This document shows, piece by piece, positions 5,141 through 6,217 of a DNA stretch of 6,217 bases. The DNA is from Bdellovibrio sp. Lineage in GTDB: Bacteria > Bdellovibrionota > Bdellovibrionia > Bdellovibrionales > Bdellovibrionaceae. Positions within the stretch are counted from its first letter, which is position 1. Each line of letters starts with the position of its first letter. The notes below the pieces were generated by a model. The model did no database searches and was not told the origin of the DNA. It saw only the letters and a list, made by a program, of their open reading frames with translations. The position numbers and the translations under genes were made by a program. The stretch lies in NCBI GenBank assembly GCA_003176075.1, contig PSRN01000188.1:1-6217 (forward strand), given 5' to 3'.

Positions 5141-6153
5141 CTGAATCTTTTCGCGATCCATGGATGTTTTTTCTTTTTCTGCCGATCGCCGTCGTGTTCG
5201 GGGCCTGGTGGTGGGCCCGACAACGCAAAATCGCCTCCATTCAATTTTCCACCCTGGAAGTTTTAAGGTCGCTGCGGCCCGCTTTGCGCGAACGCCTGAC
5301 TCATTTGCCCCTGCTGGCGAAGGTGGCCGGATTGTGTTTTTTGGTGGTGGCCCTGGCCCGTCCGCAGACGGCGTCCACCCTGGTGAAAAGAAATGTCGAG
5401 GGCATTGATATCATGATTGCCCTGGATATTTCCGATTCCATGTTGATCGAGGATATGAAGCCCCTCAATCGATTGGAGGCCGCGAAGGATACGATCCGCC
5501 GCTTCGTGAAGGCCCGGAGCTCCGACCGGATCGGCCTGGTTGTTTTTGCCGGTGAGTCCTTCACGCTGGTTCCCTTGACTTTGGATTACGATCTGATTCT
5601 CGCTCGCGTCGCGGAAATCACCACCGCTCAGCAGGCGCATATCAAGGACGGAACGGCGATTGGCGTGGCGCTGGCCAACGCCGCCGGGCGCCTCAAAGAA
5701 TCCACGGCCAAGAGCCGAGTCATGATCTTCTTGACCGACGGAGAAAATAATTCAGGAACCATCGATCCGGAAACGGGGCTCGACATTGCCAAAGGATATG
5801 GTCTGAAAATATATTCGGTGGGGATTGGCAAAGACGGCCCGACGCGGATTCCAATTTATGCCACCGATGTTTTTGGCCGCAAGATCAAGACCTATCAGCC
5901 TTTTGAGAGCACGGTGAATGAAGATCTCTTAAGCCGGATGGCCAAGGATACCGGGGGGAAATATTATCGCGCCAGCCGGGAGGACTCCCTGCAAACTATT
6001 TTTAAGGACATCAACGAGCTGGAAAAGACCAAGGTTGATGTCAATAAGTTCACCCGTTATGAAGAACTTTTTCAGATGTGGCTGGTGCTGGCGATGGTCT
6101 TTTACGCCGGTGGTTGGGGTTTGGGGCAAACTTGGCTGCGGAGGCTTCCCTGA
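5137..6153 (+). CDS. batA: BatA-type von Willebrand factor A membrane protein
   Basis: This 338-residue protein is complete and close to the usual BatA length. Two N-terminal membrane segments lie at about 8-26 and 57-75, followed by the BatA-type ARPQ (74-77). A vWA domain then starts at IDIMIALDIS. All MIDAS elements are present: DISDS (97-101), the threonine in GTAIG (T173) and the aspartate in LTDGE (D201). RIGLVVFAG (131-139) and the C-terminal TGGKYYRA (272-279) are typical. A last membrane segment is at about 311-330. The vWA domain should face the periplasm and bind a divalent metal. Bat proteins are named for aerotolerance in Bacteroides, but the exact role is unsettled. The GTG start at 5137 overlaps the previous stop and has GGAGG 6 bases upstream. 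The TGA overlaps the next ATG (TGATG, 6151-6155). Confidence 0.95.
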   Translation: MTESFRDPWMFFLFLPIAVVFGAWWWARQRKIASIQFSTLEVLRSLRPALRERLTHLPLLAKVAGLCFLVVALARPQTASTLVKRNVEGIDIMIALDISDSMLIEDMKPLNRLEAAKDTIRRFVKARSSDRIGLVVFAGESFTLVPLTLDYDLILARVAEITTAQQAHIKDGTAIGVALANAAGRLKESTAKSRVMIFLTDGENNSGTIDPETGLDIAKGYGLKIYSVGIGKDGPTRIPIYATDVFGRKIKTYQPFESTVNEDLLSRMAKDTGGKYYRASREDSLQTIFKDINELEKTKVDVNKFTRYEELFQMWLVLAMVFYAGGWGLGQTWLRRLP

Positions 6154-6217
6154 TGTTTCGTTTTCTTGATTTCCATCTCCTGCGCGGGTTGTTTTTGGTG
6201 CCGGTCCTGTGGCTTGT
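6153..6217 (+). CDS. probable BatB-type vWA membrane protein, N-terminal fragment (cut by window edge)
   Basis: Only 21 codons are visible: MFRFLDFHLLRGLFLVPVLW and one more. The short amphipathic start followed by a hydrophobic run fits the first membrane segment of BatB, which usually follows BatA. GGAGG (6140-6144) lies 8 bases before the ATG, which overlaps the batA stop. No domain can be seen in this fragment, so the name rests on position. Confidence 0.6.
   Translation, partial: MFRFLDFHLLRGLFLVPVLWL

Overview
The window comes from a Gram-negative-type bacterium. It shows a periplasmic HtrA/DegP protease, a Bat operon and a DUF1844 gene. The coding DNA is moderately GC-rich and gene spacing is tight. 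Phylum cannot be fixed from this sequence. The mix of DUF1844, Bat genes and degenerate intergenic mini-repeats would fit an uncultivated PVC/Omnitrophota-like or deltaproteobacterial-like lineage, but this is a weak guess.

The left part (1-1860) is read from the minus strand. In transcription order it holds an HtpX-like M48 membrane protein whose zinc-binding HExxH has become SELAS (1036-1860), a small DUF1844 protein (598-858) and the start of an HtrA/DegP serine protease (1-493, cut by the window edge). The gap between the last two is filled by a degenerate mini-repeat.

A 312-base divergent spacer (1861-2172) separates this from the plus-strand operon. About half of the spacer is a tandem array of five 30-base units, each with a small hairpin.

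The right part (2173-6217) is a tightly coupled MoxR/Bat operon: a MoxR AAA+ ATPase, a DUF58 protein, a BatD/DUF4381-like membrane protein, BatA (von Willebrand A domain with complete MIDAS), and the first codons of what is probably BatB. Junctions are overlaps or a 2-base gap. In this family the MoxR ATPase is thought to act as a chaperone for the metal-binding vWA proteins, with DUF58 as a soluble partner and BatA/B/D at the inner membrane.

The most unusual content is two families of short palindromic repeats with lengths divisible by three. Family A (30 bases) occurs five times in tandem in the moxR leader and twice inside the DUF58 gene, both times in the same reading frame, adding a ten-residue peptide. 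Its flanks are conserved while its stem changes in a compensatory way. Family B (33 bases) forms a tandem array at the 3' end of the BatD-like gene, with strong hairpins, and its last partial copy supplies the ribosome binding site of batA. They resemble in principle the coding palindromic elements known from Rickettsia, though I see no evidence of common origin. The second notable item is the apparently catalytically dead M48 protein divergent from the operon.
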